Source: an uncultured Collinsella sp. (GTDB lineage: Bacteria; Actinomycetota; Coriobacteriia; Coriobacteriales; Coriobacteriaceae). Taken from it: DNA of 5,363 nt. Of this stretch, positions 1-4,976 are shown one piece after another. How positions within the stretch are numbered: the stretch's first letter is position 1; every line of letters starts with the position of its first letter. The stretch lies in contig CABUVF010000146.1 of NCBI GenBank assembly GCA_902494945.1, positions 1 through 5,363 on the forward strand, in the 5' to 3' direction. The notes under the pieces are model-generated. The model was not told the origin of the DNA and ran no database searches. It worked only from the letters and a program-made list of their open reading frames with translations. The position numbers and the translations under genes were made by a program.

Positions 1-183
1 ACGGACGTTTTGAAGACCATAAGGGAATCAATTGACGAGGGCACGATGAGCGGCCCGCTGTTTTCTCGGCTTGTGGGGCTAGATGAGATTGGCTCGAAAC
101 GACTGCTTGCGGGCGAAAAAGTGGAACTCACTTATCGGTCGATGATTTCAATCCTGCGGCTAGCCGATGTTCTTCGCAAATAA
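1..183 (+). CDS. C-terminal end of an unrecognised protein (5' end outside window)
   Basis: An open frame runs from the first base to a TAA at 181-183 and gives 60 residues, beginning TDVLKTIRESIDEG and ending ISILRLADVLRK. I do not recognise the family. The piece is mixed charged and hydrophobic, with probable amphipathic helices at both ends, and has no cysteine motif, signal peptide or membrane segment. The next ATG inside it (46-48) has no convincing ribosome binding site, so a longer gene starting upstream is more likely than a short independent one. It uses more A/T-ending and AGG/CGA-type codons than the sugar genes to its right, which may mean a different history. It converges on the minus-strand operon, and the hairpin region at 211-284 separates the two. 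That the frame is coding is probable but not proven from so short a piece. Confidence 0.5.
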   Translation, partial: TDVLKTIRESIDEGTMSGPLFSRLVGLDEIGSKRLLAGEKVELTYRSMISILRLADVLRK

Positions 184-200
184 ATGAGGCTTCCCTATTC

Positions 201-256
201 AAAACAGAAAACCCCGCCAAACGTGATTTCCCTAGGGAAAACCCGTTTGGCGGGGT
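201..256 (-). terminator. Rho-independent terminator of the lacX-lacC-yhcH operon
   Basis: A perfect 13-bp inverted repeat (ACCCCGCCAAACG at 211-223 against CGTTTGGCGGGGT at 244-256) is followed on the minus strand by a U-rich tract, TTTTCTGTTTT, from 211 down to about 201. The 20-nt loop contains a second perfect 14-bp palindrome, TTTCCCTAGGGAAA (227-240), so the stem can carry an inner hairpin. It lies about 60 bases past the stop codon of the YhcH-family gene. On the plus strand no T run follows the stem, so it should act poorly as a terminator for the gene ending at 183. Confidence 0.8.
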
Positions 257-262
257 CCTAGT

Positions 263-284
263 GTGATTTCCCTAGGGGAATCAC
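263..284. repeat. 22-bp palindrome sharing a 15-mer with the terminator loop
   Basis: Bases 263-284 read as a palindrome with no loop: GTGATTTCCCT against AGGGGAATCAC, where all positions pair if one G-T wobble is allowed. Its first 15 bases, GTGATTTCCCTAGGG, occur identically at 223-237, exactly 40 bp away, spanning the base and loop of the terminator. The two copies are therefore a direct repeat of an element that is itself palindromic. It sits between the yhcH-like stop codon (318) and the terminator, so it would be transcribed as part of the 3' untranslated end of the operon. Its function is unknown. Confidence 0.7.
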
Positions 285-317
285 GCCATCAGACGAACAG
301 CTCAGCCGAGCAGCTCG

Positions 318-791
318 CTACTCCTCCCAGTAGGCGTCGGCAAGCAACTTAAAGCAGATCTTCTTGACCGGCTGTGCGCCATCGCCCGGGAACTCGAGCG
401 TGGGCATGTGGGGCTCGCCGGCAACGAACAGCGCGAATTTGTCGTCGGCAAGATCGCCGGCGATCGAGGCGTCGGAATCGACCAGATCATAGTCGTCCTT
501 CTCGTCAAACTCCTGGACCAGCGTCAGGCTGCCCGTAGCGACCTTGAAGGCCTCGCGACCCTCGACGTCGATCTGCAGGTCGTGATAGCGCTGATGCGTC
601 TCATAGTGAGCCTCAGCCTCGGGACGCGTCGTGGGAGACATGACGTTCGCAAAGACCTTCTCACCCAAAATCGGATGGCTGCCGACCTCGAGCTGTGCCG
701 GATCGTTTTCCTCGAGCCAGTCGATCAGCACGTCGAGGCCCTTGAGCATTCCGCGGTACTCCTCGATATCGCCCAATGCACCGTAAATCAT
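318..791 (-). CDS. YhcH/YjgK/YiaL (DUF386) family protein, possible sugar anomerase
   Basis: The 157-residue product has the length and motifs of the small cupin-like YhcH/YjgK/YiaL family. It opens MIYGALGDIEEY, as family members usually do. A central HQRYHDLQ stretch (66-73) and GEPHMP (125-130, with H128) correspond to conserved metal-site segments, and PVKKICFKL closes the fold near 141-149. Members are cytosolic. Some, such as the E. coli YhcH/NanQ type, interconvert anomers of N-acetylneuraminate, and others cluster with varied sugar genes, so the substrate here cannot be read from sequence. The ATG at 789-791 is preceded by GAGAGGGG with 6-nt spacing. It is the last gene of the minus-strand operon, 32 bases after the nagA remnant, and its place after lacC suggests a role with galactosamine, tagatose or a related sugar. 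The family call is firm; the exact role is inference. Confidence 0.88.
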   Translation of the reverse strand: MIYGALGDIEEYRGMLKGLDVLIDWLEENDPAQLEVGSHPILGEKVFANVMSPTTRPEAEAHYETHQRYHDLQIDVEGREAFKVATGSLTLVQEFDEKDDYDLVDSDASIAGDLADDKFALFVAGEPHMPTLEFPGDGAQPVKKICFKLLADAYWEE

Positions 792-823
792 CTAAATCCC
801 CTCTCGGATCGTTTATTTGGCAG

Positions 824-949
824 CTACTCGGTAAATGCATTACCGACGCTGTTGCCACCCACATACGTCTCGACCAGGGTAAGGTCGGGATTGAACACGA
901 CAGCATCGGCGTCGCGCCCCGGCATAATGCTACCGCACTTGCCGTCAAC
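824..949 (-). pseudogene. 3' remnant of a second nagA (N-acetylhexosamine-6-phosphate deacetylase)
   Basis: Read on the minus strand from about 949 to a TAG at 824-826, this stretch encodes VDGKCGSIMPGRDADAVV followed by a tail ending VGGNSVGNAFTE. It aligns without gaps to the C-terminus of the intact nagA (3689-3814): 33 of 41 residues and 100 of 126 bases are identical by my count. Of the 20 differing codons, 12 are synonymous (including the stop), which shows past selection on the protein. The similarity stops near 950, about 46 bases before the lacC stop codon. The frame has no usable start: its only ATG is inside the IMPGRD motif with no ribosome binding site, and an in-frame TGA lies upstream at 1007-1009. 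All catalytic parts of the enzyme are missing. It is therefore a dead fragment inside the operon, between lacC and the yhcH-like gene. Confidence 0.85.
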
Positions 950-995
950 TCTAACCACAAGCAAGCAACCGATGCCGGGGGCGGCGCACAAGCTC

Positions 996-1931
996 CTACA
1001 GCTCGGTCACGACAACGCCGTTGTAAACCTCGTCCCAACGATCCATAACCAAGTGGCCGGTCATGGGATCCATGGCATTGAGCTTGCCGCAGGTGTTGGC
1101 GGTACGCAGCACCGTCTCGTCATCCGCGCCAGCAGCAATCGCATGCGCGAAGCCGGCAATGGTCGAATCGCCAGAGCCCGTAGCGTTAACGGCGGGGATA
1201 TCGGGGGTCTTGGCGCGGAATGCACGGCCATTATGGAAGCCCACGGAGCCGGCAGCGCCCATGGACACGACGACCCAGGGAATCTCGGAGAAGCGGGCAT
1301 CAGAGGCGAGCGCGGCGCGGAGCTCGTCCACATCGTCGGTGGTAAAGCTCGTGCCCAGAAGGCCGTTAATCTCGGTCAGGTTAGGCTTGACCAGCTCGGG
1401 CTTAATTTCGGACTTAAGGGCGGCCTCGAGCGAAGCACCCGAGGTATCAAGCAGCACCTTGGCGCCGGCGTTCTCGGCAATGCCCGTGATCTTGGCATAG
1501 TAGTCTGCCTCGACACCGCGGGGCAGCGAACCCGAAATGGTAACGACAGCGGCCTTGCTCGCAAGCTCGGCGAACTTGGCGGTAAAGGCATCGAGCTCCT
1601 CGGGGGCAATCGTCGGGCCGCTCTCGAGTAGCTCGGTCTGGTTGCCGGCGTGGAGGATGTTAAGGCAAATGCGAGTCTCGCCCTTGATGGGTACAAAATC
1701 ATTCTTAATGCCGTTGGCATCCATGAGCTCGGCCATGTAGGCGCCCATGTGGCCGCCGAGTAGACCGGTTGCCACAACGTCGTCGCCCAGCTGACCCAGT
1801 ACACGGGCCACGTTGAGACCCTTGCCGCCGGCGGTCTTTTCGGGCGTCACACGGTTAACGTCGTCGATAATGAGCTCATCGAGCTGATAGCGTGTATCGA
1901 CGGACGGGTTCATCGTAACGGTGAGGATCAT
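996..1931 (-). CDS. lacC: Tagatose-6-phosphate kinase LacC-type (PfkB / 1-phosphofructokinase family)
   Basis: The 311-residue product is full length for the hexose-phosphate kinase branch of the PfkB (ribokinase-like) family. It starts MILTVTMNPSVD, carries the sugar-phosphate motif TAGGKGLNVARVL (33-45), KGETR (83-87), ISGSLPRG (132-139), KPNLTE (182-187) and the ATP/anion-hole motif TGSGDS (251-256), with D255 as the expected catalytic base. The TAGGKGLNV form, the ANTCGKLNA stretch near 278 and the C-terminus resemble LacC of Gram-positive lactose/tagatose operons more than FruK. The likely reaction is tagatose-6-phosphate plus ATP to tagatose-1,6-bisphosphate in the cytosol. AgaS and NagA nearby support a GalNAc/galactosamine route feeding it; activity on fructose-1-phosphate cannot be excluded. 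The ATG at 1929-1931 has AAGGAG at 1938-1943, 6 nt away. It follows the epimerase gene by 59 bases, consistent with one transcript. Confidence 0.88.
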   Translation of the reverse strand: MILTVTMNPSVDTRYQLDELIIDDVNRVTPEKTAGGKGLNVARVLGQLGDDVVATGLLGGHMGAYMAELMDANGIKNDFVPIKGETRICLNILHAGNQTELLESGPTIAPEELDAFTAKFAELASKAAVVTISGSLPRGVEADYYAKITGIAENAGAKVLLDTSGASLEAALKSEIKPELVKPNLTEINGLLGTSFTTDDVDELRAALASDARFSEIPWVVVSMGAAGSVGFHNGRAFRAKTPDIPAVNATGSGDSTIAGFAHAIAAGADDETVLRTANTCGKLNAMDPMTGHLVMDRWDEVYNGVVVTEL

Positions 1932-1990
1932 TTTTAGCTCCTTATCTCGCAGGCTCCTTGTGCCTCGCGATACGAGTCGACAAAACGGAA

Positions 1991-2872
1991 TTACAGAATC
2001 TCAATCGTGAACGAGCGAACGACGGTCTCCTTGGGCTTGGCGACAAGGCAGCCACGCTTATGCTCAAGCACGTCGTCCTCATCGGAGCAGGTCGAAAGGC
2101 CGCCCCAAGGCTCAACTGCCACAAAATCACCCTCGGGCTTGCTCCACACAATGAGATATGGGAAGCCCTCAAAGCTCAGGCGAACGCCCTTGTCCTCGCC
2201 CTTTTTGGAAAGCGTGACCTGGCGGCTCTCGAGCACGTCAAAGATGGTCTCCGCAAAATCGAAGAGCTCGTGCGACAGGGGCAGCGTCTTTCCCACCATG
2301 GGGTTCTTGGAGCGCTTGTCCACGTCAATCAAGCCAGTCGAAGGGACAGCGGTGCAAAGCTCTGCAGCCTCTTCTTTCTCAAAGCGCAACTCGTAGTCCG
2401 TATAGGCCTCGCCCTCATCGAGCGGGCACCTAAAGCCGGGATGCCCACCGATAAAGAACGGCATGTCCTCGGTGCCCTCGTTGGTAACCTCATAGGAGAC
2501 ACGCACGGCGGCGTCCTCGAGCGTATAGCGGGCGACGAGCCTAAACGGATACGGATAATCGCTCAGCAGCGCGGCGTTATCCTCCGAAGCCAGGCACATA
2601 GCCAACTCGTTCTCGCCTTGGCTCAGCAGCTTCCACTCCTGCTTGCGCGCAAAGCCGTGGCGAGCGAGCTTTACATGATGCCCGGCAAACGTCATGGCAC
2701 TACCATCGCGCAGGCCTCCGCAAATCGGAAAGCAGACCGGCGCCTGGCCGGACCACACGGCGGGGTCACCCTGCCACAAGTACTCGCGACCTCCGGCCTC
2801 AATCGAGGTAAACGAACCACCAGCCGTGGACACCTTAATAGAAATCGAATCGTTGGAGAGAGCGTATTCCAT
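1991..2872 (-). CDS. Aldose 1-epimerase family protein, LacX-like
   Basis: The product is 293 residues from the ATG at 2870-2872. It belongs to the galactose mutarotase-like superfamily, LacX branch: the N-terminus has EYLWQGDPAVWSGQAP (30-45) and FPICGGLRDG (48-57), then RHGFAR (71-76, H72), GGHPGF (142-147, H144) and AVEPWGG (252-258, E254). These match the two histidines and the glutamate used for anomer interconversion in aldose epimerases. The LacX branch is found in lac/tagatose operons of Gram-positives, which fits its place directly before lacC; its true substrate is not settled by sequence. The frame stays open upstream to 3007, but the extra 45 residues look like non-coding DNA and the conserved fold begins at MEYALSND. 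AAAGGA (2879-2884) sits 6 nt before this ATG. It is the first gene of the minus-strand operon and is divergent from the flavodoxin gene. It is cytosolic, with no signal peptide. Confidence 0.87.
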   Translation of the reverse strand: MEYALSNDSISIKVSTAGGSFTSIEAGGREYLWQGDPAVWSGQAPVCFPICGGLRDGSAMTFAGHHVKLARHGFARKQEWKLLSQGENELAMCLASEDNAALLSDYPYPFRLVARYTLEDAAVRVSYEVTNEGTEDMPFFIGGHPGFRCPLDEGEAYTDYELRFEKEEAAELCTAVPSTGLIDVDKRSKNPMVGKTLPLSHELFDFAETIFDVLESRQVTLSKKGEDKGVRLSFEGFPYLIVWSKPEGDFVAVEPWGGLSTCSDEDDVLEHKRGCLVAKPKETVVRSFTIEIL

Positions 2873-3028
2873 TGCCCATCCTTTCGAACAACTGCTTTTT
2901 GCTCGCAAGTACCCGTCTCGGCTCTGACCAATGGACAAACCCGCACGCTCATCGATGCGTCCGGTATCCCGGCCATGTAACGGGGTACCATACAGACATT
3001 GATGCAATTACAGCTGAAAGGCCTTCTT
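2873..3028. promoter_or_regulatory. Divergent intergenic region between lacX-like gene and flavodoxin gene
   Basis: These 156 bases separate two divergently transcribed genes and must hold the promoter of the lacX-lacC operon and that of the flavodoxin gene. I could not find a convincing -35/-10 pair in either direction. The clear structure is an interrupted inverted repeat: GGTATCCCG (2963-2971) and CGGGGTACC (2981-2989) with a 9-base spacer, all nine positions pairing if one G-T is allowed. Its size and place suit an operator for a dimeric repressor, but the regulator is not in the window, and a hairpin in the flavodoxin leader is an alternative. Confidence 0.4.
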
Positions 3029-3613
3029 ATGCGAACCATCATCCTCTATGCTTCACGCCACCACGGCAATACGAAAAAGCTTGTGGACGCCATCGTCGAG
3101 GCACACCCCGAAATCGATACCCTCGACGTCAAGGCACTCGGTAAAAACGAGTATCCAGACCTGCACGAATATCATCTAATCGGTGTCGCCACGGGCATCT
3201 ATTACTCAGAGATCGACAAGGATATGGCACGCGTGCTCACTAACGTGCTGCAGCCGCAGGACAAGGTGTTTGGCCTTATGACCTACGGTGGTAAAAACAA
3301 GTGGTACGGCAAGGATATCGATGGCATCTGCCGCATGAGGCAGGCCATCTTTATGGGTGTCTACGGCTGCCCCGGCTTTGACACGTGGGGGCCGTTCAAG
3401 CTCGCTGGCGGTGTCCAAAAGGGACACCCGACCGCTGAGGAAATTAAGGGCGCTGTCGACTTCTTCGACAAGATCGAAGACGAGTATGGCGACATCATCG
3501 TCGAAGAGTACGCCAAGCGCGAGAAGCGCCTAGCATACGAGAAGGAGCATCCAGCAGGAGGCCTGGTGGCCGGCGTTAAGCGCACGGCAAAGAAGATCGC
3601 TAACAAGCTGTAA
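3029..3613 (+). CDS. Flavodoxin family protein with charged C-terminal tail
   Basis: The 194-residue product has a flavodoxin-like FMN fold. It begins with strand MRTIILYAS, followed by the phosphate-binding loop SRHHGNT (9-15), then GVATGIYYSEID (52-63), a second flavin-loop candidate TYGGKN (85-90), and the block GCPGFDTWGPFKLAGG (113-128) with KGHP (131-134), typical of bacterial flavodoxin-family proteins. Such proteins are cytosolic one- or two-electron carriers or quinone/FMN reductases; the partner is unknown. After about residue 155 comes a highly charged, lysine-rich tail, YAKREKRLAYEKEHP followed by KRTAKKIANKL, with no membrane segment. The ATG at 3029 is chosen because the strand-loop motif begins there and GAAAGG lies 7 nt upstream (3016-3021); earlier TTG (2999) and ATG (3002) codons add ten residues without a ribosome binding site. 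It stands alone on its strand, ends in its own terminator, and has no obvious link to the sugar genes. Confidence 0.87.
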   Translation: MRTIILYASRHHGNTKKLVDAIVEAHPEIDTLDVKALGKNEYPDLHEYHLIGVATGIYYSEIDKDMARVLTNVLQPQDKVFGLMTYGGKNKWYGKDIDGICRMRQAIFMGVYGCPGFDTWGPFKLAGGVQKGHPTAEEIKGAVDFFDKIEDEYGDIIVEEYAKREKRLAYEKEHPAGGLVAGVKRTAKKIANKL

Positions 3614-3644
3614 CTGTGAAGGTGCTTTTGAGCGTTTAACCCAT

Positions 3645-3684
3645 ACGGCGGGCCCGAGCAGATTCGGGCCCGCCGTCTTTTTCT
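3645..3684 (+). terminator. Rho-independent terminator of the flavodoxin gene
   Basis: A perfect 13-bp GC-rich stem, ACGGCGGGCCCGA (3645-3657) with TCGGGCCCGCCGT (3664-3676), closes a 6-nt loop and is followed by CTTTTTCT (3677-3684). It lies 31 bases after the flavodoxin stop codon and 4 bases before the end of the convergent nagA. On the minus strand the sequence after the stem (ATGGGTTAAACG) is not T-rich, so termination of nagA transcripts here may rely on the stem alone. Confidence 0.9.
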
Positions 3685-3688
3685 ATCG

Positions 3689-4858
3689 TTACTCGGTAAA
3701 GGCGTTGCCGACGCTCTGGCCGCCAACATACGTCTCGACGAGGGTGAGCTCGTGGTCGAACACGACGAAGTCGGCGTCGCGACCCGGCATGATGCTGCCG
3801 CACTTATCCTCGATGTGCGCGGAGCGCGCCGGCACCTCGGTTGCCATGCGAATGGCGATATCGGCGCTGGTGATGCCCCAGTCGACGATGTTCTTGACGC
3901 CCTGGGCAAGCGTGAGCACCGAGCCGGCAATGCTCTTGCCGTCGGCGAGCCAGCACAGGTTGTCCTTCATGATGACGTCCATGCCGCCACTGGTGTAGCT
4001 GCCCTCGGGCATGCCGCCGCAGCCCAGGCAGTCGGTGATGAGCACCGTATGCTGCCAGCCCTTTGCCTGCAGCAGCGCCTTGATGGCGGCAGGGTTCACG
4101 TGCTTGCCGTCACAGATGATCTCGGCGTAGGTCTCGGACGTGGACATAGCAGCACCCACGACACCGGGCTCACGGTGATGCAGCCCGCGCTGGCCGTTAT
4201 AGGTATGCGTAAAGCAGCTGGCACCGGCGTTGATGGCGGCGATGCACTCATCGTAGGTGGCGTCGGAGTGACCGATGCTGGTCACCACACCCTTGGCGTT
4301 CAGAGCAGCCGCATAAGCAGCGGCACCGTCGCGCTCGGCCGCCATGGCGCTCTTAACGATGCGACCGCCCGCAGCCTCCTGCCACTGATCAAAGACCTCC
4401 TCGGAGGGATCGATAAGATAAGCGGGGTTCTGCGCGCCCACGTGCTTCATGGTAAAGAAGGGGCCCTCCAGGTAGATGCCCTGAATGCGAGCACCGCAGA
4501 AGTCGGGGCCGCGACCCTCGTCCGCCTGAGCGATGGCGGCGCAGGCGTCCTTGATCTGCTCGACGCCATCGGTGAACGTCGTGGGCAGCCAGCTGGTGGT
4601 ACCGCGACGGGCGAGCTCGGTCGAGCTGATATCGATGCCCTCGGGATCGTTATCGGTAGTTGAGTGGTTGTAGAAGCCATGGATGTGGGTGTCGACCATG
4701 CCCGGTGCGATCCACGATCCCGTGTAGTCCTTAATCTCGCAAGAGGGCTCGTCGGCCTGCCAGGCGCCAAAGACGCCATCCTCGACCATAAGATAGCCGC
4801 CCAGTTGCGGACCTGCCGGCAAGAAGAACTTGTCAGCCTTAATTGCGTACGTGCTCAT
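3689..4858 (-). CDS. nagA: N-acetylglucosamine/galactosamine-6-phosphate deacetylase
   Basis: The 389-residue product is full length for the NagA family of amidohydrolases. It shows GMVDTHIHG (53-61) with the HxH metal pair H58/H60, YLEGPFF (129-135) with metal ligand E131, GHSDATYDE (196-204) with H197, THTYNG (217-222) with H218, DGKHVNP (250-256) with H253, and LITDCLG (273-279) with the catalytic aspartate D276. The HxH pair is as in the Bacillus-type enzyme rather than the E. coli one. It removes acetate from an N-acetylhexosamine-6-phosphate in the cytosol. With agaS upstream and lacC nearby, and no nagB in view, GalNAc-6-phosphate is a likely substrate, GlcNAc-6-phosphate the alternative. 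The ATG at 4856-4858 is preferred: AAGGAG (4864-4869) is 5 nt away, whereas the in-frame GTG at 4862-4864 overlaps that site. A terminator separates it from agaS, so it probably has its own promoter. Confidence 0.93.
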   Translation of the reverse strand: MSTYAIKADKFFLPAGPQLGGYLMVEDGVFGAWQADEPSCEIKDYTGSWIAPGMVDTHIHGFYNHSTTDNDPEGIDISSTELARRGTTSWLPTTFTDGVEQIKDACAAIAQADEGRGPDFCGARIQGIYLEGPFFTMKHVGAQNPAYLIDPSEEVFDQWQEAAGGRIVKSAMAAERDGAAAYAAALNAKGVVTSIGHSDATYDECIAAINAGASCFTHTYNGQRGLHHREPGVVGAAMSTSETYAEIICDGKHVNPAAIKALLQAKGWQHTVLITDCLGCGGMPEGSYTSGGMDVIMKDNLCWLADGKSIAGSVLTLAQGVKNIVDWGITSADIAIRMATEVPARSAHIEDKCGSIMPGRDADFVVFDHELTLVETYVGGQSVGNAFTE

Positions 4859-4863
4859 ATGCA

Positions 4864-4926
4864 CTCCTTGCTTCTAAAGCAGTTGACCGTGGTGATACTT
4901 ATACCCGGTTCAAGTAAAAACAAAAC
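4864..4926 (-). promoter_or_regulatory. Candidate nagA promoter with overlapping operator-like repeat
   Basis: On the minus strand, downstream of the agaS terminator, the sequence TATAAG (plus-strand 4898-4903) is a plausible -10 box. The region 16-17 bases upstream is T-rich but has only a poor -35 (GTTTTG/TTTTGT). A start near 4890 would leave a leader of about 30 nt before the ATG. The -10 box is embedded in an imperfect inverted repeat, GGTGATACTTATACC on the plus strand (4891-4905), with arms GGT-ATA and TATACC offset by one base; this could be a repressor site. A short repeat TGCTT/AAGCA (4869-4881) lies just upstream of the ribosome binding site. All of this is inferred from sequence only. 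Confidence 0.4.
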
Positions 4927-4958
4927 GCGCCCGCCCGCCGTTATGAGCGGACGGGCGC
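4915..4958 (-). terminator. Rho-independent terminator downstream of agaS
   Basis: On the minus strand, GCGCCCG (4958-4952) pairs with CGGGCGC (4933-4927). An inner CCGC/GCGG stem (4950-4947 with 4938-4935) continues across one mismatch, and the loop is 8 nt. The stem is followed by GTTTTGTTTTTAC (4926 down to about 4914). It begins 18 bases after the agaS stop codon. The structure implies that agaS transcription mostly ends before nagA, with read-through possible. Confidence 0.85.
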
Positions 4959-4976
4959 CCTTACAGGGGGACGCGA

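Noticed and set aside
262..285. TGTGA...TCACG resembling a CRP-type binding site
   Set aside because: The half-sites are 12 bases apart instead of 6, and the sequence is better explained as the palindromic repeat in the operon's 3' end.
408..1631. Long plus-strand open frame opposite the yhcH-like and lacC genes
   Set aside because: It is antisense to well-supported genes, has no recognisable motif or ribosome binding site, and arises from the high-GC codon pattern of the real frames.
1932..1990. Possible hairpin between the epimerase and lacC genes
   Set aside because: It can form only about seven pairs with a bulge and has no T run, so it is too weak to call a terminator or attenuator.
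1958..2980. Long plus-strand open frame opposite the LacX-like gene
   Set aside because: It mirrors the epimerase frame, and its translation shows no family signature.
2873..3007. Upstream extension of the LacX-like protein by 45 residues
   Set aside because: The extension shows no conserved sequence, and a good ribosome binding site directly precedes the ATG at 2870-2872, where family similarity begins.
2999..3028. Earlier TTG/ATG starts for the flavodoxin gene
   Set aside because: No ribosome binding site precedes them, and the flavodoxin strand-loop motif begins right after the ATG at 3029, which has GAAAGG upstream.
3752..4663. Long plus-strand open frame opposite nagA
   Set aside because: It is a shadow of nagA, rich in alanine, glycine and valine as expected from the complement of its codons, with no independent support.
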